Program-made: the position numbers and the translations under genes
Assembly: GCF_024734895.1 (NCBI RefSeq)
Contig: NZ_CP091430.1
Coordinates: 2,746,501 to 2,810,500, forward strand
Origin: Paenibacillus spongiae
GTDB lineage: Bacteria > Bacillota > Bacilli > Paenibacillales > Paenibacillaceae
Length of the DNA stretch: 64,000 bases
Reading direction: 5' to 3'
The notes under the pieces: generated by a model
Seen by the model: only the letters and a program-made list of their open reading frames with translations
Database searches by the model: none
Told to the model about the DNA's origin: nothing
Shown here: positions 1 through 7,790 of the stretch, in pieces
How the letters are laid out: every line of letters begins with the position of its first letter
Numbering within the stretch: the first letter of the stretch is position 1

Positions 1-583
1 TCGTTTTGCCTCCCGCTCGGAAGAAATCCATTTTAAAGTCGGCGTTCATTAGCCGCGCACGAATCATGCCGACACTTTTTTTCAGATTTTCGACCGTGCT
101 TTCATGAGGTCCATTAACGACCGGCTCCGTGATCGGTTCCGTCACTTGTCTCGACTCAACGGATATCGCGTTGAAGCTGAGTGCTTTATTCCATTTATCA
201 AAAAATATGACAACATGCCCGCTCATGACGTTTTGTTCTGCATCGCGGATTTGTTCGAGAACCTTCGCGGTATGAGCGGAAACGCCCTGACGTCCAAAGA
301 AGGAGATAATATGGTCGGGCGTAATCTCCAATGTTGACCCAAGTTCATGCGCCACAAGATCCTGCAGAGCCGATTTTAAGAAATTCACCTTCTGGTCCTG
401 CACAAGCGTTTCGCAATGAACAACCAGTGCGGAATGCACGAGATCGGGTCCATAATGATACGGATGAAACACGACATCCTTGCAATCCGCGAAAATCGTT
501 TCCATTCGCTGCTTGTTGGCCGACAGGTCGGGAGAGACCAGTTCCTTCTTATGCGATTGCGGGTTATTGCTAATCGGATTCAT
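1..583 (-). CDS. GerA-family spore germination protein, A subunit (C-terminal part off window)
   Basis: The reading frame starts at ATG 583 behind a GAGGAAGAG ribosome-binding site and runs off the left edge, leaving 194 codons. The visible part is the N-terminal cytoplasmic half of a GerAA/GerKA-type germinant receptor subunit: it contains an EPV-x-NGPHE segment followed by a stretch of basic and leucine residues, which matches the conserved V-x-GPR-E/D-x-F family motif. GerAA subunits sit in the spore inner membrane and form a receptor with a GerAB permease and a GerAC lipoprotein. It is the third gene of a minus-strand operon after the permease at 896-1996 and a small membrane protein at 615-848; a GerAC gene would be expected to the left. 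The NGPHE version of the motif is slightly off consensus (GPRE). Family membership is well supported; the germinant is unknown. Confidence 0.9.
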   Translation of the reverse strand, partial: MNPISNNPQSHKKELVSPDLSANKQRMETIFADCKDVVFHPYHYGPDLVHSALVVHCETLVQDQKVNFLKSALQDLVAHELGSTLEITPDHIISFFGRQGVSAHTAKVLEQIRDAEQNVMSGHVVIFFDKWNKALSFNAISVESRQVTEPITEPVVNGPHESTVENLKKSVGMIRARLMNADFKMDFFRAGGKT

Positions 584-614
584 CGTCTCTTCCTCTCTCT
601 CTCGCACGCTGCGG

Positions 615-848
615 TTACTCCGCTTTTTTAAGTATCATTTTTCCGATTGGCTCAAACACGATCTGAAGGGGGATGGTAGGACTCGGGATTTTTATTCCCG
701 CAATCAAGAGACATCCAATAATCGCTGCCAGTCCCATCAAGCCGAAGTATACGATGGTTTCCCTCTTCCGTCTTCGTTTGAAGAGGGATTTCATTTGAAT
801 AGAAGACAAAGTGATGATTACAAGCATGAACCCTGCAATTCCCCACAT
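615..848 (-). CDS. Small membrane protein in the germination operon
   Basis: A 77-residue protein starting at ATG 848 with GGAGGCG seven bases upstream. It has a short hydrophobic N-terminal segment (about residues 1-17), a basic stretch [11 protein letters not shown] (about 20-30), and a second hydrophobic segment (about 33-50), so two membrane passes with a positive loop between them are likely. It lies between the GerAB-like and GerAA-like genes in the same direction, 47 bases after the first and 31 before the second. Small two-helix proteins encoded inside ger operons (GerD-like or 'D subunit' proteins) are known in Bacillus and relatives and can modulate receptor function; that role is inferred here from position and topology only. 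I do not recognise the sequence itself. Confidence 0.75.
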   Translation of the reverse strand: MWGIAGFMLVIITLSSIQMKSLFKRRRKRETIVYFGLMGLAAIIGCLLIAGIKIPSPTIPLQIVFEPIGKMILKKAE

Positions 849-895
849 AACCGATCGCCTCCATGACCTGTATGAGTGGCCGAACCGATAACGAT

Positions 896-1996
896 CTAGA
901 CCTTTCCTTTGACGCGCATGGAATCGACAACCAATAGAGCCAATGGGATCAGAAAGTAGGTGATCCAGACCGTAATTGAAAGGGTATGGATGCTGAACTC
1001 CTGCATTTGCTCATAACCGGAAAATGACCAATAAACCTGCAGCACGGAAAGCACGCTGAGCGGAATGACGATGTCCCGATAGTCTTTCAAGCCGAACAGC
1101 CGGCTCACGCTATGGCAGAAGGCGTACAGAAATATGCTATTTTTAAGAAAATAGCCCGACAACCATACGAACGATATAATGATATCGATTCGCTCGAAAA
1201 AATCGCCGATGTTGATCATGCGGACAACGTTGTAAACCGGGTATGTCATTTCGGAAGTAAAAGGCCCAATTACGGTAAGCGTGTGTGCGGTAATGACGAC
1301 AAGCAGCAGTACGCTGAAACCGACCGAGTACAGGGAAATCGTCCGGCCTGCAGGCAACCGGCCCAAGAAAGGCAGGATAAATCCTAGCATCACAAAGCTC
1401 CCCTGCAAAATCCAAAAAGACGGCAACACCGTTCCTTGCAGAATCGGCAATATGTCATTTCCCAAGACGGGCTTTATCAGATCAGGCTTCATGTTCGGGA
1501 TCGAGAAACATAAAACGAGAACGATAAACAGCAGATTGATCGGGACGATTAGTTCGGCGCATCGTCCTTGAATTTCGATTCCGGCCAGCACGGCAATGGC
1601 GCATACGCTCATGAAGATGCCGGCAATGGCAAGGCTTGGCGTCTGCGGAAGCGAGTACTGCTTAACGAAGGATGTTAGCGATTTGAGATTCGTGGCAACA
1701 TTCAAAAACATGGAGTAGGATAAAAAGACCGCAAGAAGGAGTCCACCCCAGCTTCCAAGAATCCGGTATCCGATTTCCACGATAGACAATCCGGGATACC
1801 GATTTAACAGAGCGGTCATCAACATAACCATGAAGATCCCTGGCAGAATGGTAAGGGCCATGGATAACCAAGCGTCTTGTTTGGCAAACATGCTCGCGTG
1901 TCTGGGGGCGAACAGAATTTCCGAGGCGGTGACAACGACGATCATCAACAGGCCGAATTGCCATGCGCTGATTTTCTGCAGCGTCTTGTTCAACAA
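896..1996 (-). CDS. GerAB-type spore germination permease
   Basis: A 366-residue polytopic protein with about ten hydrophobic segments and typical length for the GerAB/GerKB family (APC superfamily, endospore germination permeases). It carries the expected N-terminal pattern, in which 'ISAWQFGLLMIVVVTASEILFAP' is split here only as the first helix followed by a charged loop. GerAB is the germinant-binding subunit of the GerA receptor. The start is TTG 1996 (codons TTG TTG AAC AAG) with an AAGGGGG ribosome-binding site about ten bases upstream; no ATG fits. It is the first gene of the minus-strand operon followed by the small membrane protein and the GerAA-like gene. Expression in the forespore under sigma-G is the rule for such operons, but I could not find a convincing sigma-G promoter upstream. 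Confidence 0.92.
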   Translation of the reverse strand: MLNKTLQKISAWQFGLLMIVVVTASEILFAPRHASMFAKQDAWLSMALTILPGIFMVMLMTALLNRYPGLSIVEIGYRILGSWGGLLLAVFLSYSMFLNVATNLKSLTSFVKQYSLPQTPSLAIAGIFMSVCAIAVLAGIEIQGRCAELIVPINLLFIVLVLCFSIPNMKPDLIKPVLGNDILPILQGTVLPSFWILQGSFVMLGFILPFLGRLPAGRTISLYSVGFSVLLLVVITAHTLTVIGPFTSEMTYPVYNVVRMINIGDFFERIDIIISFVWLSGYFLKNSIFLYAFCHSVSRLFGLKDYRDIVIPLSVLSVLQVYWSFSGYEQMQEFSIHTLSITVWITYFLIPLALLVVDSMRVKGKV

Positions 1997-2409
1997 TGAG
2001 AGCTACCCCCTTGCCGCTTATATGATTTTTTTAAATGCGACTTAATATGCTATCATTGGTTATTTTGCCTGAACCTTGCATGTTTATACTCGAGGGCTGC
2101 TTTGCTTCAAGAGCGGGAAAGCTGGTGTCGTTGTAGACGGAGACAGTAAGCGGGGTATGAGGGGGGAAATGCTGAAATCAACCATGTGATTGCGTCCGGG
2201 GGCAAGCTCACGATAGGATTCGCCTCCGGCGATTTCAGGTGCTTATTGTGCCGCGTCCGTGCCGTTATTATGGGGCAGGAAACCGGCTTCAGTAGCGGAC
2301 AGACATGGGGAGACTCCGGCCCGAAATAAATAAACGCCCTCCCGAATTCCGGTTAGGAATCGAGAAGGCGAATGCAGTTGGATTTCATCATATAGATAGC
2401 GGATGGATA
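1997..2409. other. Intergenic region, no gene seen
   Basis: About 410 bases between the start of the germination operon and the helD promoter. All six frames are broken and no tRNA-like or riboswitch-like fold stood out. It must contain the minus-strand promoter of the germination operon, which I could not pin down. Confidence 0.5.
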
Positions 2410-2438
2410 TTGAACTTTAGAGCGAGGTTTGATACAAT
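2410..2438 (+). promoter_or_regulatory. Sigma-A promoter of helD
   Basis: TTGAAC (2410-2415), a 17-base spacer, and TACAAT (2433-2438) preceded by TG, giving an extended -10. It would start transcription near 2446 and leave a leader of roughly 145 bases before helD. Confidence 0.65.
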
Positions 2439-2453
2439 AAGAAATGGTAAATA

Positions 2454-2478
2454 GATAATTCTTTTAAAGCGAATTATC
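2454..2478 (+). promoter_or_regulatory. Inverted repeat in the helD leader
   Basis: GATAATTC and GAATTATC form a perfect 8-base inverted repeat around a 9-base loop, just downstream of the predicted transcription start. It may be an operator or the 5' stem of an attenuator. Confidence 0.45.
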
Positions 2479-2514
2479 CCAAATTAATTATATCACAATG
2501 AATCGGAGCGTGTC

Positions 2515-2538
2515 AACAAGGGCATTCACCTTGTTTTT
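2515..2538 (+). terminator. Terminator-like hairpin inside the helD leader
   Basis: AACAAGG and CCTTGTT pair around a 7-base loop and are followed by a short T run, so this resembles an intrinsic terminator. It lies between the helD promoter and the helD start codon, not behind a gene, so it may act as an attenuator. A 24-codon frame from ATG 2498 to TAG 2570-2572 crosses it, but has no good ribosome-binding site. Confidence 0.5.
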
Positions 2539-2590
2539 CGTTACTTACCGATTTCAAGCATGCATATTATAGTGAGAGGAACGTTGTCGA

Positions 2591-4951
2591 ATGTCTGAAG
2601 CGACTCAAGAGTGGAAAAGTGAACAGCAGCGGGTCGATCAGGTTGTTCAGGAAATTGACAGCCGAACGGTTACACTGGAGCAGCAAACCTCCGAAGCCAG
2701 AAGCGAAATGGTTGAAATCCGTAAAAATTTCTGGGAAGACGTCACCGTCAACTTCGAGGATGCGGCAGAGATGGCCGAAACCGCCGCAAGCCTAAAGCAG
2801 CAGGCCGAGATGCTCTTCGACCGCGAGCACGCGCACCGTCAGAGCGACAAGCAGCTGCGGACGTTAAGAAAGCTCCGGCAGTCACCGTATTTCGGACGAA
2901 TCGATTTTGCCCTGGAAGGGGAGTCCGCGGCCGATCCCATCTATCTGGGCATCGCTTCGCTGCGGGATAGCAGCGATACTGACTACCTCATTTATGATTG
3001 GCGTGCGCCCGTCTCCAGCCTGTATTACGACTATCCGCCGGGACCGGCGCAGTACGAAACCCCCATGGGAATAATCGGCGGCGAATTGAAGCTGAAGCGC
3101 CAATTCGTCATACGGGACGGCGTCATTACCAGCGTATTCGATACCGGTGTTACGATCGGCGACGAGATGCTTCAGGAAGTGCTCGGCAAGCATTCGGATG
3201 CGCAGATGAAGAGTATCGTTGCCACTATTCAGCGCGAGCAAAATTTAATTATCCGTAATGACCGCAGCCGGCTTCTCGTTGTTCAGGGAGCGGCCGGGAG
3301 CGGCAAAACCTCGGCAGCGCTTCAGCGGGTCGCTTATTTGCTGTACCGGCATAGAGGAACCCTGAGTGCCGACCAGATTGTCCTCTTCTCGCCAAATCCG
3401 ATGTTCAATAGTTATGTATCGACCGTTCTGCCTGAGCTGGGCGAAGAGAATATGGAGCAGACGACCTTCCAGGACTATTTGCACTATCGGCTGAGCAAGT
3501 CGTTCCAATTGGAGAATCCGTACGAGCAGCTCGAATACGCTTTAGCCGCAACAGATGACTCTGGTTATGAGGCCCGGATGGAGAGCATCCGATACAAAGC
3601 ATCCCGTACGTTCGTGGAATTAATGGAGCGTTATCTAGCCTCTTTGAAGGAAGGCGGGCTTATCTTCCGAAACTTGTCCTTCCGCGGGGAGCCCTTCATT
3701 CACGCGAGGGATATACACGATTATTTCTACTCGCTTGATCGTTCGATTCCGATTCCGAACCGTCTTCGGCTCGTCGCCGAGCGGTTAATGGAGAAGGTAA
3801 AGGAGCGTCAGATAGCCGCGCTTGACGAGAGCTGGGTTGAAGATGAAATCGAGCTGCTGGATAAGGAAACCTATCTGAACATTTATCAGCAGTTAAGACG
3901 AAAGAAACGCTTCCATAAAGAATCCTTCGATGATTTCGATGCGGAGAAGGCCATGTTGGCTGAGTATGTCGTACGTGATCGGTTCAAGCCGCTTCGCGAG
4001 CGCGTCAAGCGGCTGAACTTTATTAATCTGAAGGCTGTGTACCGTCAGCTGTTTGCCGATCCGGCGTTTGCCGCGGCCTATCTGGAGGATGAGGATACGC
4101 TGCCCGCAAGCTGGGATGCCATCTGTGCCCGTACGTTGGAAAGGTTAGACGATGGCGCAATGGCCTATGAGGACGCCACTCCGTTTCTGTATGCCGTCGA
4201 GCGCATCCGCGGATTCCAGACGAATGTGTCGGTGCGTCATATCCTTATTGATGAAGCGCAGGATTATACGGCTTTTCAATTTGCATATCTGAAACGACTG
4301 TTCCCGCGGGCCAAAGTGACTGCGCTTGGCGATATGAATCAATCCATCAATGCGCACGCTTCTCTCGGCGGGAGCGGATTCTCAGCCATTGAAGCACTGT
4401 TCGATCCGGAGGAGACGGAGAAAGTGACGCTGATGCGCAGCTATCGTTCAACGCGTCCGATCGTCGAATTTACATCTCTTCTGATTCCTGGCGGAGAGGC
4501 GATCGAGCCGTTTAACCGGAGCGGCGATAAGCCGACGCTCACAGCCGTTCATAATATCACGGAGCTGAACAGCCGCATTGCAGCACGGATTGAAGCGCTC
4601 CAAGCGGAAGGCTATCGAACGATTGCCGTGATCTGCAAGACAGCGGCCGAAAGCCGAACGGCATATGAAGCACTTCAGGAGAACATCGATATTCGGCTGA
4701 TGGAGAGAGAGACGACCGATTTCGAACAGGGCGTTGTCGTCATTCCTTCTTACTTGGCCAAAGGCGTGGAGTTCGACGCCGTGATCGTATATGACGCTTC
4801 TGCTCGCTGTTACGGTAGAGAAAGCGAGCGAAAGCTGTTCTATACCGTTTGCACGCGCGCTATGCATGAGCTTCATCTGTATGGGGTTGGGGAGTGGAGC
4901 CCGTTTATGACGGACGAAGCCAAGCAGTGCTGCACGCTGGAAGAAGAGTAA
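2591..4951 (+). CDS. helD: HelD, UvrD-like helicase / RNA polymerase recycling factor
   Basis: A 786-residue superfamily 1 ATPase. HelD proteins pull stalled or idle RNA polymerase off DNA and nucleic acid, using a coiled-coil arm that enters the polymerase, and in some bacteria they give rifamycin tolerance. The N-terminal 90 residues are charged and helical, as expected for the arm; Walker A GAAGSGKT lies near residue 234 and a DEAQ Walker B box near residue 554; a C-terminal helicase domain with VCTRAMHEL near the end follows. The size fits Firmicutes HelD (about 775). ATG 2591 has GAGAGGA ten bases upstream. It is transcribed alone. The leader carries an inverted repeat and a terminator-like hairpin, which suggests regulated readthrough. 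Assignment is firm; the regulation is inference. Confidence 0.93.
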   Translation: MSEATQEWKSEQQRVDQVVQEIDSRTVTLEQQTSEARSEMVEIRKNFWEDVTVNFEDAAEMAETAASLKQQAEMLFDREHAHRQSDKQLRTLRKLRQSPYFGRIDFALEGESAADPIYLGIASLRDSSDTDYLIYDWRAPVSSLYYDYPPGPAQYETPMGIIGGELKLKRQFVIRDGVITSVFDTGVTIGDEMLQEVLGKHSDAQMKSIVATIQREQNLIIRNDRSRLLVVQGAAGSGKTSAALQRVAYLLYRHRGTLSADQIVLFSPNPMFNSYVSTVLPELGEENMEQTTFQDYLHYRLSKSFQLENPYEQLEYALAATDDSGYEARMESIRYKASRTFVELMERYLASLKEGGLIFRNLSFRGEPFIHARDIHDYFYSLDRSIPIPNRLRLVAERLMEKVKERQIAALDESWVEDEIELLDKETYLNIYQQLRRKKRFHKESFDDFDAEKAMLAEYVVRDRFKPLRERVKRLNFINLKAVYRQLFADPAFAAAYLEDEDTLPASWDAICARTLERLDDGAMAYEDATPFLYAVERIRGFQTNVSVRHILIDEAQDYTAFQFAYLKRLFPRAKVTALGDMNQSINAHASLGGSGFSAIEALFDPEETEKVTLMRSYRSTRPIVEFTSLLIPGGEAIEPFNRSGDKPTLTAVHNITELNSRIAARIEALQAEGYRTIAVICKTAAESRTAYEALQENIDIRLMERETTDFEQGVVVIPSYLAKGVEFDAVIVYDASARCYGRESERKLFYTVCTRAMHELHLYGVGEWSPFMTDEAKQCCTLEEE

Positions 4952-5139
4952 TCTAAATGTAGAAATGCACCGGAGCGCAAGAGGTCGAGGTGGATGAATA
5001 ACAACCACTTTAGACACAGCGGCAGCAGCAGCAGCCGCTCGCGAGGTGCATTCTTCATATTTGCGGCGTATTAACGAACGGGTCTGATGCGAGCTGAAGA
5101 ACGCATCGATTAAATGAGTAAAGAGGTGCTAGCTTACTT

Positions 5140-5373
5140 ATGAAGCTATTGTTTATTTGCAGCCGGAATAAGTGGCGGAGCTTAACGGCCGAGCATCTGT
5201 TTCATGGCCTTAACGGGTATGACGTTCGGTCTGCCGGGACGGAAGCGCAGGCGAGGTATCAGAGACAATCGAAGTACCGGAATAGCAAGCTAAATACAGA
5301 GGGGCTCTGGAACGATAAAGGTAATCGATCAGAAAAGCTTGGGTCAAGCAGCGGCTGTATCTCCGGCTCCTGA
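5140..5373 (+). pseudogene. Remnant of a small low-molecular-weight tyrosine phosphatase-like gene
   Basis: The first about 40 residues match small phosphatase-like proteins common in bacteria: the P-loop is CSRNKWR, which fits the CX5R signature, followed by SLTAEHLF and a VRSAGTEA segment. Family members of this kind are about 105-110 residues and continue with a WADLIFVME-type segment and a DIPD/Y-x-FMDP motif. Here the match stops near residue 44 and the remaining 33 residues are unrelated and low-complexity; none of the other frames up to 5400 restores the family. The gene is therefore probably truncated by a deletion or rearrangement. A GAGGTG element lies about 12 bases before the ATG. 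It could still yield a 77-residue protein, but without the catalytic aspartate. Confidence 0.6.
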
Positions 5374-5404
5374 ATGTTTTTTTTAATAAAACAGCGGTAA
5401 ATGT

Positions 5405-5433
5405 TTGCTTTATGAATTACGTTGTGTTATGAT
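5405..5433 (+). promoter_or_regulatory. Sigma-A promoter of the cold-shock gene
   Basis: TTGCTT (5405-5410), 17-base spacer, TATGAT (5428-5433). Transcription from about 5440 would give a leader of about 130 bases, the long leader typical of csp genes. Confidence 0.65.
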
Positions 5434-5462
5434 TCGGTTATAGCAAATCTTGACCTTGAATT

Positions 5463-5521
5463 CACATATTGAAAAAGGTGATCATTTGTGTAATGGTACC
5501 TTTCTCAATATGTGATTTTTT
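5463..5521 (+). terminator. Terminator-like hairpin in the csp leader
   Basis: A 17-base stem (5463-5479 with 5498-5514, one mismatch) around an 18-base loop, followed by ATTTTTT. By shape it is an intrinsic terminator, yet it sits downstream of the csp promoter and upstream of the csp start. It may end upstream transcription, or act as a temperature- or Csp-sensitive attenuator. Confidence 0.6.
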
Positions 5522-5571
5522 GTTTTAACTCAAAAAGTAACATGTTAATAAATTTGTGGAGGTTTTCTCAA

Positions 5572-5772
5572 ATGGAAACAGGAACAGTTAAATGGTTTAA
5601 CGCAGAAAAAGGATTTGGTTTCATCGAAGTTGAAGGCGGAAACGACGTATTCGTACACTTCTCCGCTATTCAAGGCGACGGCTTCAAGACGCTTGACGAA
5701 GGTCAACGCGTAGAATTCAACGTGGTACAAGGCAACCGCGGACCACAAGCTGAGAACGTTGTAAAACTGTAA
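5572..5772 (+). CDS. Cold-shock protein (CspA family)
   Basis: A 66-residue single-domain nucleic acid chaperone with the two RNA-binding motifs of the family: KGFGFIE (RNP1, about residues 13-19) and VFVHFSAI (RNP2, about 26-33). It binds single-stranded RNA and DNA and melts secondary structure. The real start is ATG 5572 with GGAGG at 5558-5562; an earlier in-frame ATG at 5512 lies inside a hairpin and would add 20 atypical residues. Csp proteins act as antiterminators, which makes the terminator-like hairpin in its own leader (5463-5514) a candidate for autoregulation. A strong terminator follows at 5786. Assignment is certain; whether it is cold-induced cannot be seen. Confidence 0.97.
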   Translation: METGTVKWFNAEKGFGFIEVEGGNDVFVHFSAIQGDGFKTLDEGQRVEFNVVQGNRGPQAENVVKL

Positions 5773-5785
5773 GTATCAGCAGCAG

Positions 5786-5823
5786 AAACTGCCCTTAACA
5801 TTTTGTTAAGGGCAGTTTTTTTA
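5786..5823 (+). terminator. Intrinsic terminator after csp
   Basis: AAACTGCCCTTAACA (5786-5800) pairs with TGTTAAGGGCAGTTT (5804-5818), followed by a T run. Confidence 0.92.
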
Positions 5824-5868
5824 TTATTTCAGCAGTGGGAAGAGGTTGTGATCAAGCGATCAGCCCTG

Positions 5869-7656
5869 CTATGTAAACCAGAGATCCTTAAACCGCACCC
5901 AGCCCAGCGATTCAAACGATATGCCGCGGATCGAAGGATGGAAGGCCGTCTTCAAATGCTTCCGGTATAGAAACAATAAGCTGTGCCTGTCCATCAGCAG
6001 CCTTTCGATCTTATACAGGATTTCCGTTCTGCGGCGGACATCCGGCTCCGATAAAAGCAGACGAATGCTGTGTTCTAGCGATTCACGCATATCCGAACGC
6101 CCATGCTGCTGCATGCTCTTGAAGAGATCGATCAGCCGCAGCTCGCGATGCTCATCGAGCATGATGGCAAAGAGCAGCAAATCCGCCGTCATGCGGTCCT
6201 GTCCCTTGAACTGCTCGGCGGGAATAAGATTGACCGATAGCGCGATGCCGGATGCAGCACAAACCTGTTGAATCAGCCTGGCATCGGCTTCATACTGAGG
6301 AATTGTCGCCAGAATAAGCGTTTCCCCCCGATACCCGGCCGCCTCCAATTTGCTTGCGGCCTCATTCGGGCTTCCCGGCGATCGATACCGCTCTGCGAGG
6401 TCGTCATATTGCGGCCAGAAGCTGCTGCCCTCCTCAATAACGTCGCCGGATAGCAAATCCACGAGGTGGTGACGGTCAATCGCGTAATCAATCGCTTCAC
6501 GCACGGCAATATCGCGAAGAGGGCCGTCCTTCGACTCGTTAACGGTCATAAATTTGCATGTCATGCCCGATTGCCGGATCTGCTGCCACCCTCCGGCGCT
6601 TTGATCGGTCAAGCGCACATTATGCATCACCTGAAAGGGCGGTAGAGGACTTGCGGCTTCGCTTGCGCTTGCTTCGGGCAGCGACCATACTTCAACCCGG
6701 TCAAGAAATCCTCTGCCTTGAAAATAACGGTCGAAGGCTTCCAGAATCCACACCCCTTGCTGCTGATCCGCCAAGCGGAAAGGACCGGTACCGACAGGCG
6801 TTATGCCGAATTGCGCACCATCGGTTTCGCACGCATCCTGCGGAACGATGGCAGCCCGGTTGGTCGTCAAGAATGCAAGGAAGGTTTCGTCCGGCTCAGC
6901 CAAATGAATATGAATCGTCGTATCGTCAGGCGATTCGATCGATGTTATTCCCGCATAGACCCAGCTGTACAATCCCCGCGAAGCAAGCCTCTTCAGCCGT
7001 TCCAAGGAATACTTCACATCGGATGACCGCATCTCGCGGCCATGATGGAACATGACCCCTTTGCGCAAATAGAACGTCCACTTGGTCCGGGTAGGATCGA
7101 TGTCCCAGGCGTGGGCGAGATGAGGCTGTATGGAAGCGCCCTTCGGATCCATACGAACCAATCCGTCGAACAGCTGATTCACGAGATGGGATTCTCCGGC
7201 ATAATGAATGGCAGCCGGATCTAACGTGTGAATCGTCTGCTGCAGCGGAAATCGCAGTGTGTCGGTCCGCCGTTTGCCCTGGAGCTCCGAATGAAAACCG
7301 AACCTTCCCGAAAGCCATTCCTGAAATTGCTCCTTCAGCGAAGCAGCTTGCTCCATCGATTGGATGAGCGCCAGAGCGGCTTGCAAGTCCTGCTTGGCGA
7401 CCAGCTCCTGCGCTTCCAAGAGCGCAATGTGATCCCGGCGGGCCAAGAAGAGCAGGGTGGAACGGTTGCCGCGTCCCTTTCTTGGCGTCCAGCTGATCCA
7501 CCCTTCCTGCTGCATTCGTTTCAACAGCAGCACCATGTTGCGGGGGGTGCAGTCCACCGGCATCGCGAGCTCCTCTACGGTTACCTCAAGCGGCGTTTCT
7601 TCCTGAACGTGAGGGAAGGAATGCCGCAGCGTCAAATAATGGCGCCGGAGTTTCAT
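5869..7656 (-). CDS. SgrR-family regulator (HTH plus solute-binding-protein domain)
   Basis: A 595-residue protein with an N-terminal winged helix-turn-helix of the SgrR type (about residues 1-110, including a PRNMVLLLKRMQQEGWI segment) and a C-terminal domain like the periplasmic oligopeptide-binding proteins of family 5 (about 150-595). It has no signal peptide, so it is a cytoplasmic regulator that uses a binding-protein fold to sense a small ligand. E. coli SgrR (about 550 residues) responds to sugar-phosphate stress; the ligand here is unknown. ATG 7656 is chosen because TCCTCC (GGAGGA on this strand) lies eight bases upstream; a farther upstream start at 7683 lacks a site. It is divergent from the DUF4173 gene. 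A perfect palindrome at 7681-7694 just upstream is a possible autoregulatory operator. Confidence 0.88.
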   Translation of the reverse strand: MKLRRHYLTLRHSFPHVQEETPLEVTVEELAMPVDCTPRNMVLLLKRMQQEGWISWTPRKGRGNRSTLLFLARRDHIALLEAQELVAKQDLQAALALIQSMEQAASLKEQFQEWLSGRFGFHSELQGKRRTDTLRFPLQQTIHTLDPAAIHYAGESHLVNQLFDGLVRMDPKGASIQPHLAHAWDIDPTRTKWTFYLRKGVMFHHGREMRSSDVKYSLERLKRLASRGLYSWVYAGITSIESPDDTTIHIHLAEPDETFLAFLTTNRAAIVPQDACETDGAQFGITPVGTGPFRLADQQQGVWILEAFDRYFQGRGFLDRVEVWSLPEASASEAASPLPPFQVMHNVRLTDQSAGGWQQIRQSGMTCKFMTVNESKDGPLRDIAVREAIDYAIDRHHLVDLLSGDVIEEGSSFWPQYDDLAERYRSPGSPNEAASKLEAAGYRGETLILATIPQYEADARLIQQVCAASGIALSVNLIPAEQFKGQDRMTADLLLFAIMLDEHRELRLIDLFKSMQQHGRSDMRESLEHSIRLLLSEPDVRRRTEILYKIERLLMDRHSLLFLYRKHLKTAFHPSIRGISFESLGWVRFKDLWFT

Positions 7657-7680
7657 AGCCAATATCCTCCTGTATAAAAA

Positions 7681-7694
7681 CATGAAATTTCATG
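7681..7694. promoter_or_regulatory. 14-bp perfect palindrome before the SgrR-like gene
   Basis: CATGAAATTTCATG, 25 bases upstream of the SgrR-like start codon and inside the divergent promoter region with the gene at 7791. It is a candidate operator. Confidence 0.45.
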
Positions 7695-7790
7695 GATCGA
7701 ATTTGCACTTTTTCTTCTTGTTTTCTAGGTTACAATAAAAAGGAGCCGTTAACAAATAAGACGTTGATATTATTTTGGGAGTGAAGCGAC

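Noticed and set aside
5019-5040. CAG-rich repeat after helD
   Set aside because: A short GCGGCAGCAGCAG stretch can fold but has no T run; it is too short and simple to be called a feature.
5512-5571. Longer N-terminus of the cold-shock protein
   Set aside because: The upstream ATG lies in the hairpin region and lacks a ribosome-binding site; the family protein starts at 5572 with GGAGG at the right place.
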